Below are positions 43,959 through 51,779 of a DNA stretch of 64,000 bases, in pieces. Source of the DNA: Alphaproteobacteria bacterium. GTDB taxonomy: Bacteria > Pseudomonadota > Alphaproteobacteria > Caulobacterales > Maricaulaceae. The stretch lies in the NCBI GenBank assembly GCA_016124205.1, contig WGOD01000002.1, positions 62,001 to 126,000 on the forward strand, given 5' to 3'. The first letter of the stretch is position 1, and each line of letters begins with the position of its first letter. The notes under the pieces are model-generated. The model was given only the letters and a program-made list of their open reading frames with translations, made no database searches and had not been told where the DNA came from. Made by a program: the position numbers and the translations under genes.

Positions 43959-45042
43959 ATCCCGGCTCTCCGGTCTGACCGGACTGCCCCATTGCGTGCT
44001 GACCGGGCGCGGCGCGGCGGCGATCTGGCTGGCGCTGGAAGCCTTCGCCGAGCGCGCACCGCAACGCACGGGCGTGGTCATCCCGGTGACGCTGTGCACC
44101 AGCCCGCCGGCCGTCGTCATCCATGCCGGGTTGACGCCGGTGTTTTGCGACACGGATCCGGAGACCGGCAATCTCTGCCCCAAGGCGCTTTCGAAACTGC
44201 TGTCGGAACGGGACGACATTCTCTGCGTCCTCGCCGCGCACCTTTATGGCGAGCCGGCGGACATGCCGGCGATTGCCGCGGCGTGCGACCCCGCGGGCGT
44301 GTTCCTGATCGAGGACGCGGCACAGGCCCTCGGCGCGGACGGCATCGGCAACTATGGCGATGTCACCATCCTCAGCTTCGGGCACACCAAAATCGTCGAG
44401 GCGGGCGGGGGCGGCGCGGCCCTGACGCGCGATCCGCTTCTGGCCGCCGCGATGCAGCGCAAGGCTGACGCCCTGCCGGAAAAGTCGCCGAAGGCCTCGG
44501 CCTGGGCGGAGACCTACCGCTCGACCTATTACGCCGCGCAATCGGTCTGGAGCCGCTCGCCGGACGCGAAGGAATGGATCGGAGCGGTCTGCCGGGCTGA
44601 ACCGGGCCTCTACCTCTACCGCCTGGCCGAGGGGCAGACCGGGCTGATCCTGTCCGCACTCGAACGCCTCGACGCGGAAATCGCCGGCCGCCGCGAGTGT
44701 GCGAAGGCCTATGACCGGGCGTTCGCCGGGATCGGAACGCCCCTGAAGCGGACCGGCGCGGGCGTGCCGTGGCGCTACGGGCTGATGCTTCCGTCCGAGC
44801 AGCGGGACGCGGCCGCCGCCGCCCTGCGCGAGGCCGGGATCGACGCCAGCTGCTGGTACCCCTCCTGCGCGCCCTTCTTCGGCGAACGGGATGTCTACCC
44901 GGGCGGCGAAGCGATCGAGCGCGGCATAATCAACCTCTGGGTCGATGCGCGCGCCGATGCGGCGCGGATCGAGCGCAGCGCAGCCATCGTCAGCAATGTC
45001 TTAACCGGCGCAGCGGCGAATGGCGGAAGGCAATACGGCTAG
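43942..45042 (+). CDS. DegT/DnrJ/EryC1-type aminotransferase
   Basis: A PLP-dependent sugar aminotransferase-like protein of 366 residues. It has VLTGRGAAAIWLALEAF (phosphate pocket), the LIEDAAQALGADG motif whose Asp contacts the pyridine N, and the Schiff-base Lys150 in SFGHTKIVEAGGGGAAL. Members put an amino group on a keto-sugar. The C terminus WYPSCAPFFG resembles the usual cap. It lies inside the overlapping operon and would use the product of the neighbouring enzymes. Confidence 0.8.
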   Translation: MRTRLESRLSGLTGLPHCVLTGRGAAAIWLALEAFAERAPQRTGVVIPVTLCTSPPAVVIHAGLTPVFCDTDPETGNLCPKALSKLLSERDDILCVLAAHLYGEPADMPAIAAACDPAGVFLIEDAAQALGADGIGNYGDVTILSFGHTKIVEAGGGGAALTRDPLLAAAMQRKADALPEKSPKASAWAETYRSTYYAAQSVWSRSPDAKEWIGAVCRAEPGLYLYRLAEGQTGLILSALERLDAEIAGRRECAKAYDRAFAGIGTPLKRTGAGVPWRYGLMLPSEQRDAAAAALREAGIDASCWYPSCAPFFGERDVYPGGEAIERGIINLWVDARADAARIERSAAIVSNVLTGAAANGGRQYG

Positions 45043-45045
45043 GCG

Positions 45046-46065
45046 ATGATCACGCTCGTCGACACCACACTCCGCGACGGCAGCTACCGGGTCGGGTTCG
45101 GCTTCACCGGGGCGCAGACCTTTGCCCTGGTTCAGGGGCTTGAAGCGGTCGGCGTCCACGCCGTCGAGGCTGGGCACGGACTGGGCCTCGGGGCGTGGCG
45201 CGCACCCGGCATTGCGTCGGCGGAAGACGACCTCAGCTACATGCAGGCCGCGCGCATGGCCGCGCGCAACGCGAAGGTCGGCGTGTTCGCGATGCCGAAA
45301 TTCGCCACCGAAGCTGACATCGACGCCGCCGCCGAAGCGGGGATGGACTTCATCCGTATCGGCATGGACGCGGCGCGCTACGAACAGGGGGAGGCCCTCG
45401 TTCGCCGGGCGCGCGCCAACGGGCTTCACACGCTCGGCTTCCTGATGAAGTCCTACACACTGCCGGTCGAGGAACTTCGCATCGCCGCGCCGCGCATCGC
45501 GGAATGGGGCGCGGACGGCTTCCTGATCGTCGACAGCGCCGGCGGCATGACGCCGGACAGCGTGCGCGCCTATGTCCGCGCCGTGATCGAGACCACCGGA
45601 AAGCCTTGCGGCTTTCACGGACACAACAATCTGGAACTGGCCGTCGGCAATGCCTTCGCCGCGGTCGAGGCCGGGGCGACGATCCTCGATGCCTCGCTCA
45701 AGGGCCTCGGGCGGTCGTCCGGCAATGCCTCTCTTGAGGCGCTGACGGCTGCGCTCAACCGTGCCGGCCACGAGACCGGGATCGACCCGGTGAAGCTGGC
45801 GCGGCTCGCCGACAAGCACGTGCGCAATGCCGACCTCGCCGAATGGAACGAAGCCGACCTCGTTCAGGGCATGGCCTATGTCCATTCCGGCATGCAGGAC
45901 CGGATCGACGCGCTCGCAGCGGAGTATTCACTCGACCCGGCCGCCCTCACCCTTGCCGCCGGTGCGGCGCTGGGCGGGCTGGACCTGACCGAAGACCAGC
46001 TGGCCGCCGTCGCGCGCGACCTGGCCGGACATGCAGACATTGAAGAGGAGCGCGCCGTTGGCTGA
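45046..46065 (+). CDS. HMGL-type (4-hydroxy-2-oxovalerate aldolase-like) aldolase
   Basis: A 339-residue metal-dependent TIM-barrel aldolase. The metal and base residues are complete: DTTLRDG (Asp6, Arg10, Asp11), HGHNN (His191, His193) and the GLGRSSGNASLE loop. It resembles DmpG-type enzymes of aromatic breakdown, but there are no catabolic neighbours; instead it is flanked by glycan genes, so it probably builds or cuts a carbon chain on a keto-acid sugar. Three bases separate it from the DegT gene, and the methylase overlaps it. Confidence 0.8.
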   Translation: MITLVDTTLRDGSYRVGFGFTGAQTFALVQGLEAVGVHAVEAGHGLGLGAWRAPGIASAEDDLSYMQAARMAARNAKVGVFAMPKFATEADIDAAAEAGMDFIRIGMDAARYEQGEALVRRARANGLHTLGFLMKSYTLPVEELRIAAPRIAEWGADGFLIVDSAGGMTPDSVRAYVRAVIETTGKPCGFHGHNNLELAVGNAFAAVEAGATILDASLKGLGRSSGNASLEALTAALNRAGHETGIDPVKLARLADKHVRNADLAEWNEADLVQGMAYVHSGMQDRIDALAAEYSLDPAALTLAAGAALGGLDLTEDQLAAVARDLAGHADIEEERAVG

Positions 46066-46681
46066 GCACCGTCCCGTGGATTTCTGGCGCGGAGACTTCG
46101 GCTCCGACTATATCGGCCGCAACACGGCGGACGCCGCCGCCGTGCGCCAGCGCACGCGCAGCTGGGGCTGCTATCTGCAATCGATCCTGCCGGACCTGCC
46201 GCGCTCCATCCTGGAAGTCGGCTGCTCGATCGGCATCAATCTGCGGGCGCTGAACAATCTCGTCGATGCCGACCTGCACGGCCTCGAACCGAACGATGCC
46301 GCCCGACGCGTGCTTGCGGAAGAAGGCGTGCTGCCGAAGTCGCACATCCATGAAGGCGAGGCGAAGTCCTTGCCCTTCAAGGACGGCCAGTTCGAGATGA
46401 CATTCACCACGGGCGTCCTGATCCACGTGCCGCCGAGCGAACTGCCGGCTGCCATGGACGAGCTCTACCGGGTTTCGTCGAAATACATTCTGATGAGCGA
46501 ATATTTCGCGCACGAGCCGGAAGAGAAGAGCTATCGCGGGCAGCAGGGCCTGTTGTTCAAGCGCGACTTCGGCGGCTTCATGCTCGACCGCCATCCGGAC
46601 CTGACCATTGTCGATTACGGCTTCCAGTGGATGCGCGCGGGCGCGGCCGACAACGGCCATTGGTGGCTGTTCCGGAAGTAG
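46058..46681 (+). CDS. SAM methyltransferase (pseudaminic-acid-associated type)
   Basis: A 207-residue class I methyltransferase beginning EHRPVDFWRGDFGSDYIGRN, resembling the pse-linked methylase family, with the SAM motif ILEVGCSIGINLRAL and a GVLIHVPPSELPAAMDELYRV segment. TTG 46058 with AGAGGAG eight bases ahead is preferred; ATG 46031 in the same frame is the alternative. It probably methylates the glycan made by the operon. It ends three bases from the convergent methyltransferase gene. Confidence 0.75.
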   Translation: MAEHRPVDFWRGDFGSDYIGRNTADAAAVRQRTRSWGCYLQSILPDLPRSILEVGCSIGINLRALNNLVDADLHGLEPNDAARRVLAEEGVLPKSHIHEGEAKSLPFKDGQFEMTFTTGVLIHVPPSELPAAMDELYRVSSKYILMSEYFAHEPEEKSYRGQQGLLFKRDFGGFMLDRHPDLTIVDYGFQWMRAGAADNGHWWLFRK

Positions 46682-46684
46682 TCG

Positions 46685-47374
46685 CTACTCCGCCTTGAAG
46701 GCGATTGCGTAGTAGAATTCGATCTGCGCTTCGGCATGCTCCTCGACCGAGCGGCCGGGAATGACGCTGTCAAACGCGCCAAGCGCCAGCACCGAGAGAT
46801 CGTCGAGGCTGTCGAAATACGCCATGACCTGTCCGGTCCGGAAATCGCCGTCCCTGATGAGATAGCGATTGGGTCCGAGCCGCTCCGACGGCTCACGCAG
46901 ATAATGCCCGGGTCCGGCCGACACGATGAAGGCGAGCCCGCCCGGCTTCACCACGCGGGCGTATTCGGCGAAGGCCGCCTGAAGCCCCTTTGTGTCGTCC
47001 TCGTAGTGGATGACGTTCAGTCCCAGAACGATGTCGAAGAAGTCGTCCTCGTGCGGGATGGACCGGTTGGTGCCGGTGCGCACATCGACGGTGAGGTTCT
47101 GGATCTCGGCCGCTTCGCGAGAAATGGCCGCCATGGCGTCATTGACCTCAACGCCGAAGCATTGCGCGCCGCGATCATGGAAGGGGACGAGGTTGTTGAG
47201 ATACATCGCGCCCATGTCGAGGACGCGCGTGTCCGGGCCGATCTCCAGCTTCACACCGGAATAGCGGCCCGCGAACAGCGCCCGCATCATCAGCTCGCTC
47301 GGGTGGTGGCGGATGAAGGCCGCCCGATCGAGACCGAGATTGCCCTTGCCCCAGCTGTCGGATTTGCCGCTCAT
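46685..47374 (-). CDS. Class I SAM-dependent methyltransferase
   Basis: A 229-residue methyltransferase: SAM-binding TRVLDMGAMYLNNLVPFHDRGAQCFGVEVND, followed by HEDDFFDIVLGLNVIHYEDD and YARVVKPGGLAFIVSAG, the usual motifs I to III. It is unlike the neighbouring methylase in sequence. It overlaps the 2OG oxygenase gene by four bases, so the pair is likely cotranscribed. Substrate unknown; glycan or flagellin modification is inferred from context. Confidence 0.8.
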   Translation of the reverse strand: MSGKSDSWGKGNLGLDRAAFIRHHPSELMMRALFAGRYSGVKLEIGPDTRVLDMGAMYLNNLVPFHDRGAQCFGVEVNDAMAAISREAAEIQNLTVDVRTGTNRSIPHEDDFFDIVLGLNVIHYEDDTKGLQAAFAEYARVVKPGGLAFIVSAGPGHYLREPSERLGPNRYLIRDGDFRTGQVMAYFDSLDDLSVLALGAFDSVIPGRSVEEHAEAQIEFYYAIAFKAE

Positions 47375-48093
47375 GCCGCGCGCAGCACTTCGGAGCGCTT
47401 GGCCAGCGGGCAGAACATCATCCAGCGCCCGCCCTGCCCGCCGTCATCGGCGAGATGCGGGTCGATCGGGTGCACACCGTGCACGAGGTCGGACTTCAGG
47501 AGCAGCACGTCGCCGAAACGCAGATTGGGCTCCTCGAAATGATGGCCGGTCTCCGACAGGTAGTAGTTTCCGCCTTCGGTGAAGTCCTCGCCCATTTGCG
47601 ACAGGATCAGGATGCACTGGAAGGCATATTGGTCGCGGTGGGCCGCGAGGAAGTCCCCGCCCCTCCGGTACTGGATCACGCTCGGCCAGGACACGTATTC
47701 GCAGCCCGCGCGCATGCCGGTGTCCGGCGCGAAACCGCTCGCAAGATTGCGAAAGCGCATCAGGCCCTGCGAGATCGCCGGAATGTCGGCATGTCCCTGC
47801 GTGTTCCACGGGAAGAATTGCGACAGGACGAAGCGCGTCGGGCGATGGTCGCCGAGCGGCTTGTCGACGATCTTCACATGATCGGGCGTGGCCTCGTTGT
47901 AGGCCATGTTGCCGGAGAGGCCGTTCGCCTGCCGGAAACCGAAGACATGGTCGCGCAGGGCCAGCAGACGGTCCCGGGACCAGAGGCCCCGGATCACGGC
48001 AGACTCGCTTCGCAGCGTCGCATCGAGCTCCATCCGCCAGCGGTCCGCATCGGCGATCATCGCGTCGAGCGAGTGTTCCTCAAAAATGCGCAT
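47371..48093 (-). CDS. 2-oxoglutarate/Fe(II)-dependent oxygenase-like protein
   Basis: A 240-residue double-stranded beta-helix protein. Iron ligands are visible as His152 and Asp154 (AAHRDQYAF) and a distal His (205 or 208, in DLVHGVHP), followed by the GGRWMMF strand that usually carries 2OG-binding residues. It would hydroxylate a small molecule or a side chain. Located between the glycan genes and flagellin 1, so a role in flagellin or glycan hydroxylation is a fair guess, but not shown. Confidence 0.7.
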   Translation of the reverse strand: MRIFEEHSLDAMIADADRWRMELDATLRSESAVIRGLWSRDRLLALRDHVFGFRQANGLSGNMAYNEATPDHVKIVDKPLGDHRPTRFVLSQFFPWNTQGHADIPAISQGLMRFRNLASGFAPDTGMRAGCEYVSWPSVIQYRRGGDFLAAHRDQYAFQCILILSQMGEDFTEGGNYYLSETGHHFEEPNLRFGDVLLLKSDLVHGVHPIDPHLADDGGQGGRWMMFCPLAKRSEVLRAA

Positions 48094-48166
48094 GGGCCGG
48101 CGTCCGCGTTCGAATCAGATGCCATGACGCTAGCGAGGCGGGGCTTAACCGCGCGCTAAAAGGAAA

Positions 48167-48193
48167 GCGGCGCCCCGGAAACCGGAGCGCCGC
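48167..48193 (-). terminator. Terminator after flagellin 1
   Basis: On the minus strand: 12-bp arms (GCGGCGCTCCGG / CCGGGGCGCCGC, one mismatch) around a TTT loop, followed by TTTCCTTTTA. It begins 26 bases after the flagellin stop. Confidence 0.75.
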
Positions 48194-48218
48194 CCAATCC
48201 TTCGCGATGGCGTTCGAT

Positions 48219-49055
48219 CTAGCCGCCGCGCAGCAGGTTCAGGATGATCTGCGGCTGCGAGTTGGCGATCGACAGCGCCTGAACCCCGAGCTGCTGTTTG
48301 ACCTGCAGCGCCTGGAGGCGCGCGCCTTCCACGGCGAGGTCGGCATCGACGAGATTACCGACACCCTCGGTCAGAGAGTCCATCAGCTTGGTCACGAATT
48401 TCGAGTGCGCCTCGATCTTCTTCAGGTCAGAGCCGAGATTGGCAAGCGCCTGGTTGACGTTGTCGAGGCTGGACTTGATCTGCGACACGGCGGCCGAGGC
48501 CAGCGTGACGGTGCCGAGGCTAGAGCCCGACGGAAGGGTGATGATCGAACCGCCAAGGCTGAAGCTTTGCGCCCCCAGCGTGACCGAGCGCGAGGCGTCC
48601 GCGTCGGCCAGGAAGGCGATGCCGCCCGTGATCGAACCGTTCAGCAGGTTGGCACCGTCGAACTCGGCATTGGCGAGGATGACCTGAACCTGCTCGATCA
48701 GCGCCTTGAAGTCGGCGTCGTAGGCCTGACGCGAGAAGGTGTCGATGGACGGGTCCATCGCCGCGGTGGCTTTCTCGCGCATCTCGACGAGAAGGTCGGA
48801 AATGGATTCGCCGGCCGCCAGCGCCACATCGCCGATCGTGGTGGCCCGGTCGAGGCTGGTCTGGACCGCGCCGAGCGCCTTGACGTCCGACCGCATGTTC
48901 TGGGCCACGGCGTAGATCGCCGAATTGTCCTTCGCGCCGCCGATCTTCAGACCGGTGTTCAGCCGGTTCTGAACGTCGTTCAGCTGGTCATTCGTCTTGT
49001 TGAGGTTCTGAAGGGCGATCATCGCCGCCGTATTGGTATGGATCGACAGGGTCAT
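48219..49055 (-). CDS. Flagellin 1, divergent copy
   Basis: Filament subunit of 278 residues with N-terminal SIHTNTAAMIALQNLNKTNDQL and C-terminal LQALQVKQQLGVQALSIANSQPQIILNLLRGG, the helical D0/D1 domains; the variable middle is short. It is clearly more divergent than flagellins 2-4 and ends LLRGG rather than LGYFR or LSYFR. ATG 49055 has AGGAGGGGGACCACC upstream. A sigma-54 promoter lies upstream. Possibly a hook-proximal flagellin like FljJ of Caulobacter. Confidence 0.92.
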   Translation of the reverse strand: MTLSIHTNTAAMIALQNLNKTNDQLNDVQNRLNTGLKIGGAKDNSAIYAVAQNMRSDVKALGAVQTSLDRATTIGDVALAAGESISDLLVEMREKATAAMDPSIDTFSRQAYDADFKALIEQVQVILANAEFDGANLLNGSITGGIAFLADADASRSVTLGAQSFSLGGSIITLPSGSSLGTVTLASAAVSQIKSSLDNVNQALANLGSDLKKIEAHSKFVTKLMDSLTEGVGNLVDADLAVEGARLQALQVKQQLGVQALSIANSQPQIILNLLRGG

Positions 49056-49119
49056 GGTGGTCCCCCTCCTGGCCGTCATTCTGTGCCTTGCGCTTGCAGG
49101 CGCGTTCGGAGGAGGCGTC

Positions 49120-49134
49120 GCAATCGGTGTGCCG
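49120..49134 (-). promoter_or_regulatory. Sigma-54 promoter of flagellin 1
   Basis: Minus strand: CGGCAC-N5-TTGC with GG and GC ten bases apart; only the first base of the -24 half differs from TGGCAC-N5-TTGC. It leaves a leader of about 50-55 bases before the ATG. Confidence 0.75.
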
Positions 49135-49211
49135 TTCAGGCCAAATCCATTGCTGGTGATTTTTCAATAACTTGAGAAACACGAAAACCCGCCAGCGAAA
49201 CGCAGGCAGGC

Positions 49212-49234
49212 AAAAATGGCCGGGTCAGCCCGGC
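49212..49234 (-). terminator. Terminator after flaG
   Basis: Minus strand: GCCGGG-CTGA-CCCGGC followed by CATTTTTG. It is 26 bases after the flaG stop. Confidence 0.75.
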
Positions 49235-49259
49235 AGAAACAACCGCAGAATTCGCGGGA

Positions 49260-49628
49260 TCAGGCGCGCTTGTCGACCAGTCCGGCCTGACGCGTGCGCA
49301 GATATTCCTTGAGCTCGACCATCTCTTTTTGCGGCCATTGACGCACGATCTCGCCGGTCGCGCTGTCCACGAGATTGTAGACGAACATGCCGGAGCTTTC
49401 GTGCTTCTGGATGCTCAGACGCGAGCCTTCGAGCGCGGTTTCAGCAAGGCGTTCGATGGCCTCGCGCATGCGGTCGATCTCGGCCTTGCGCTCTTCAGGC
49501 GACTTGGCTTCGCTTTCGGTATTGCGCGTCGCCACGGCTGCGCTCGCTTCAATCGGTCGCGGCGCCGTTGCGGGGGGCTTTTCTGTGACCGTGGCCGAAG
49601 CCGTGGCCAGTTTGATCAGTTCTATCAT
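49260..49628 (-). CDS. flaG: FlaG family flagellar protein
   Basis: A 122-residue protein with a variable Ala/Thr/Pro-rich first half and a conserved FlaG domain from about residue 45: LEGSRLSIQKHESSGMFVYNLVDSATGEIVRQWPQKEMVELKEYL. FlaG affects filament length or flagellin export in several bacteria; its exact action is unresolved. It lies between flagellin 1 and flagellin 2. Confidence 0.9.
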   Translation of the reverse strand: MIELIKLATASATVTEKPPATAPRPIEASAAVATRNTESEAKSPEERKAEIDRMREAIERLAETALEGSRLSIQKHESSGMFVYNLVDSATGEIVRQWPQKEMVELKEYLRTRQAGLVDKRA

Positions 49629-49723
49629 CTCCGTTCATCGGCGGATGAACCGCCAATCCTCCAAGGCTAACGGGCGGGCGGCAGGGGAGGAACCCAACCA
49701 AGAACCCCGCCGCCCGCGACCGC

Positions 49724-50548
49724 TTAGCGGAAGTATCCGAGGATCGAGCTCGGCGCCGAGTTGGCGATCGAGAGAGCCTGGATGCCCAGCTGTTGCTTGA
49801 CCTGCAGCGACTGCAGACGGGCACTTTCCTTCGCCAGATCCGCATCAACGAGGTTGCCGATACCCTTTTCCAGGGCGTCAGACAGCTTGCCGACGAAGGT
49901 CTTGTGGATTTCCAGCGCTTTCGAGCCGGTACCCAGACGCGCGAGGGATGCATTCAGGTTGTCGAGCGAGGCTTCGATCGCCGTCACCTGCGTGCCGGCC
50001 GCAGCGGCCGTTCCGAAGGACGCCGTCGCGGCAACCGTGACCACACCGCCGCCGAGCGAGAGGTTCTCGTCGAGGATGGTGATGGTGTTGGAGCCATCGG
50101 CGTTCGCCAGCGCGGAGATGCTGGCAACAGAGTTGTTGATCAGGTTCGTGCCGTTGAATTCGGCATTCGACACGATCGTGGCGACCTGGTCGCGCAGAGC
50201 CTTGAAGTCTTCGTTCAGGGCCGTACGGGACGCGGTGTCGAGCGAGGTGTCCGCACCGGCCAGCGCCTTTTCCTTCATCTCGACGAGGAGATCGGAAATC
50301 GCTTCACCGGCGGCAAGCGCCACGTCGACGGTCGAAACCGCCAGATCGATGGAATTGCCAACCGCAGCATAACCGGCAACGTCGGCGCGCATCGACTGGG
50401 CGATGGCGAAGATGCCGCCATTGTCCTTCGCCGACGAGACCGCCAGACCGGTGTTGATCCGGGCCTGGGTCTGTTCAAGTTCCATGTTGGTGCGATTGAG
50501 GTTTTGCAGAGCGACCATTGCGCCCGCATTGGTGTTGATCGTGGCCAT
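49724..50548 (-). CDS. Flagellin 2
   Basis: Filament protein of 274 residues, D0/D1 only (ATINTNAGAMVALQNLNRTN... to ...QALSIANSAPSSILGYFR). Two in-frame ATGs occur nine bases apart: GGGAG touches the first (50557) but lies nine bases before the second (50548), so the second is preferred. Very similar to flagellin 3, especially in the last 65 residues. There is no clear sigma-54 site in the 85 bases upstream, so it may depend on read-through from flagellin 3. Confidence 0.92.
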   Translation of the reverse strand: MATINTNAGAMVALQNLNRTNMELEQTQARINTGLAVSSAKDNGGIFAIAQSMRADVAGYAAVGNSIDLAVSTVDVALAAGEAISDLLVEMKEKALAGADTSLDTASRTALNEDFKALRDQVATIVSNAEFNGTNLINNSVASISALANADGSNTITILDENLSLGGGVVTVAATASFGTAAAAGTQVTAIEASLDNLNASLARLGTGSKALEIHKTFVGKLSDALEKGIGNLVDADLAKESARLQSLQVKQQLGIQALSIANSAPSSILGYFR

Positions 50549-50642
50549 TTTAGCCATCTCCCATTCTGGTTCATGTCGCCGGCTTTTTGCCGGCCATATC
50601 CGGCGGAGGCGCTAGGCCTCCGCCGAATTCGTGCGACCGCGA

Positions 50643-51467
50643 TTAGCGGAAGTAGCCGAGGATCGAGCTCGGAGCCGAGTTGGCGATCGAGAGCGCCTGG
50701 ATGCCCAGCTGCTGCTTGACCTGCAGCGACTGGAGACGGGCGCTTTCCTTCGCCAGATCCGCATCGACGAGGTTGCCGATGCCCTTTTCCAGGGCGTCAG
50801 ACAGCTTGCCGACGAAGGTCTTGTGGACTTCGAGCGACTTCGACGCCGTACCCAGACGGGCCAGCGACGCATTGAGGTTGTCGAGCGAGGACCCGATCTG
50901 GCTGACAATGTTGTCGGCCTGGGTCGCGGTGGTGAAGGACGCGTTGGTCGCGATCGTGATGATCGAACCGGACAGCGCCAGGTCTTCGTCGGCGACCGTG
51001 ATCGTGTTGGAGCCATCGGCATTGGCCAGGGCCGAGATGCCGGCGGTCGAACCGTCGATCAGGTTGGTACCGTTAAATTCGGCGTTCGAGATGATCGTCT
51101 TGATCTGGTCACGAAGGGCACCGAAATCGGCGTTCAGGGCCGTACGCGAAGCCGAATCCAGCGAGGAGTCAGCAGCCGCCAGGGCCTTTTCCTTCATTTC
51201 CACGAGAAGATCGGAGATTGCCTCACCCGCGGCTAGGGCCACGTCCGTCGTCGAGACGGCAAGATCGATCGAGTTGCGGACGGCTTTGTAACCGGCCACG
51301 TCAGCGCGCATCGACTGGGCGATGGCGAAGATGCCGCCATTGTCCTTGGCCGACGAAACAGCCAGACCCGTATTGATGCGGGACTGAACCTGTTCGAGTT
51401 GCGAATTGGTCTTGTTGAGGTTCTGCAGGGCGACCATTGCGCCCGCATTGGTATTGATCGTGGCCAT
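50643..51467 (-). CDS. Flagellin 3
   Basis: Filament protein of 274 residues, with the same N- and C-terminal segments as flagellin 2 and differences mostly in the short central region (NGTNLIDGSTAGISALANADGS). Two ATGs nine bases apart repeat the arrangement seen in flagellin 2; 51467 is chosen. A sigma-54 promoter lies about 75 bases upstream. Confidence 0.93.
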   Translation of the reverse strand: MATINTNAGAMVALQNLNKTNSQLEQVQSRINTGLAVSSAKDNGGIFAIAQSMRADVAGYKAVRNSIDLAVSTTDVALAAGEAISDLLVEMKEKALAAADSSLDSASRTALNADFGALRDQIKTIISNAEFNGTNLIDGSTAGISALANADGSNTITVADEDLALSGSIITIATNASFTTATQADNIVSQIGSSLDNLNASLARLGTASKSLEVHKTFVGKLSDALEKGIGNLVDADLAKESARLQSLQVKQQLGIQALSIANSAPSSILGYFR

Positions 51468-51541
51468 TTTAGCCATCTCCCTTTCTGGTCCTATTCACCG
51501 GCATTTTGCCAGCAGGGTCTTCTGACCCGGTCTCGGGAGTC

Positions 51542-51556
51542 GCAAGAATGAGGCCA
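51542..51556 (-). promoter_or_regulatory. Sigma-54 promoter of flagellin 3
   Basis: Minus strand: TGGCCT-N5-TTGC, GG and GC ten bases apart. The TGGC and TTGC cores are perfect. It lies in the 303-base gap 51477-51779, which otherwise holds a terminator and palindromes but no gene. Confidence 0.7.
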
Positions 51557-51673
51557 GACAAGGGGTTGACGGTCGCGTTAATCCTGATTCGCGTGATTCG
51601 GCCGGGTGATTCGTTTTCCGTTCCGGGGCTACCGGTTAACGGTGCAGCGGCAGGAATTGCCGGGTTTTCCATG

Positions 51674-51699
51674 AAAAAGCCCGGCAGAAATTGCCGGGC
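51674..51699 (-). terminator. Terminator after flagellin 4
   Basis: Minus strand: GCCCGGCA / TGCCGGGC arms around a five-base loop, then TTTTT. Another large hairpin (GGGGCCGCC / GGCGGCCCC, 51743-51771, followed by GCCCCTTTTT) precedes it, so flagellin 4 has a double terminator. Confidence 0.85.
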
Positions 51700-51779
51700 G
51701 GGCAGAAATTTCCCTGTTCGTCCCCTCTCTCGAAAAAGGGGCGGGGCCGCCCCGGGTGGGGAGGCGGCCCCGTTCGTCC

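Noticed and set aside
50601..50625. 10-bp hairpin between flagellins 3 and 2 considered as a terminator
   Set aside because: No T tract follows in the direction of transcription. It may still be a processing or attenuation hairpin.
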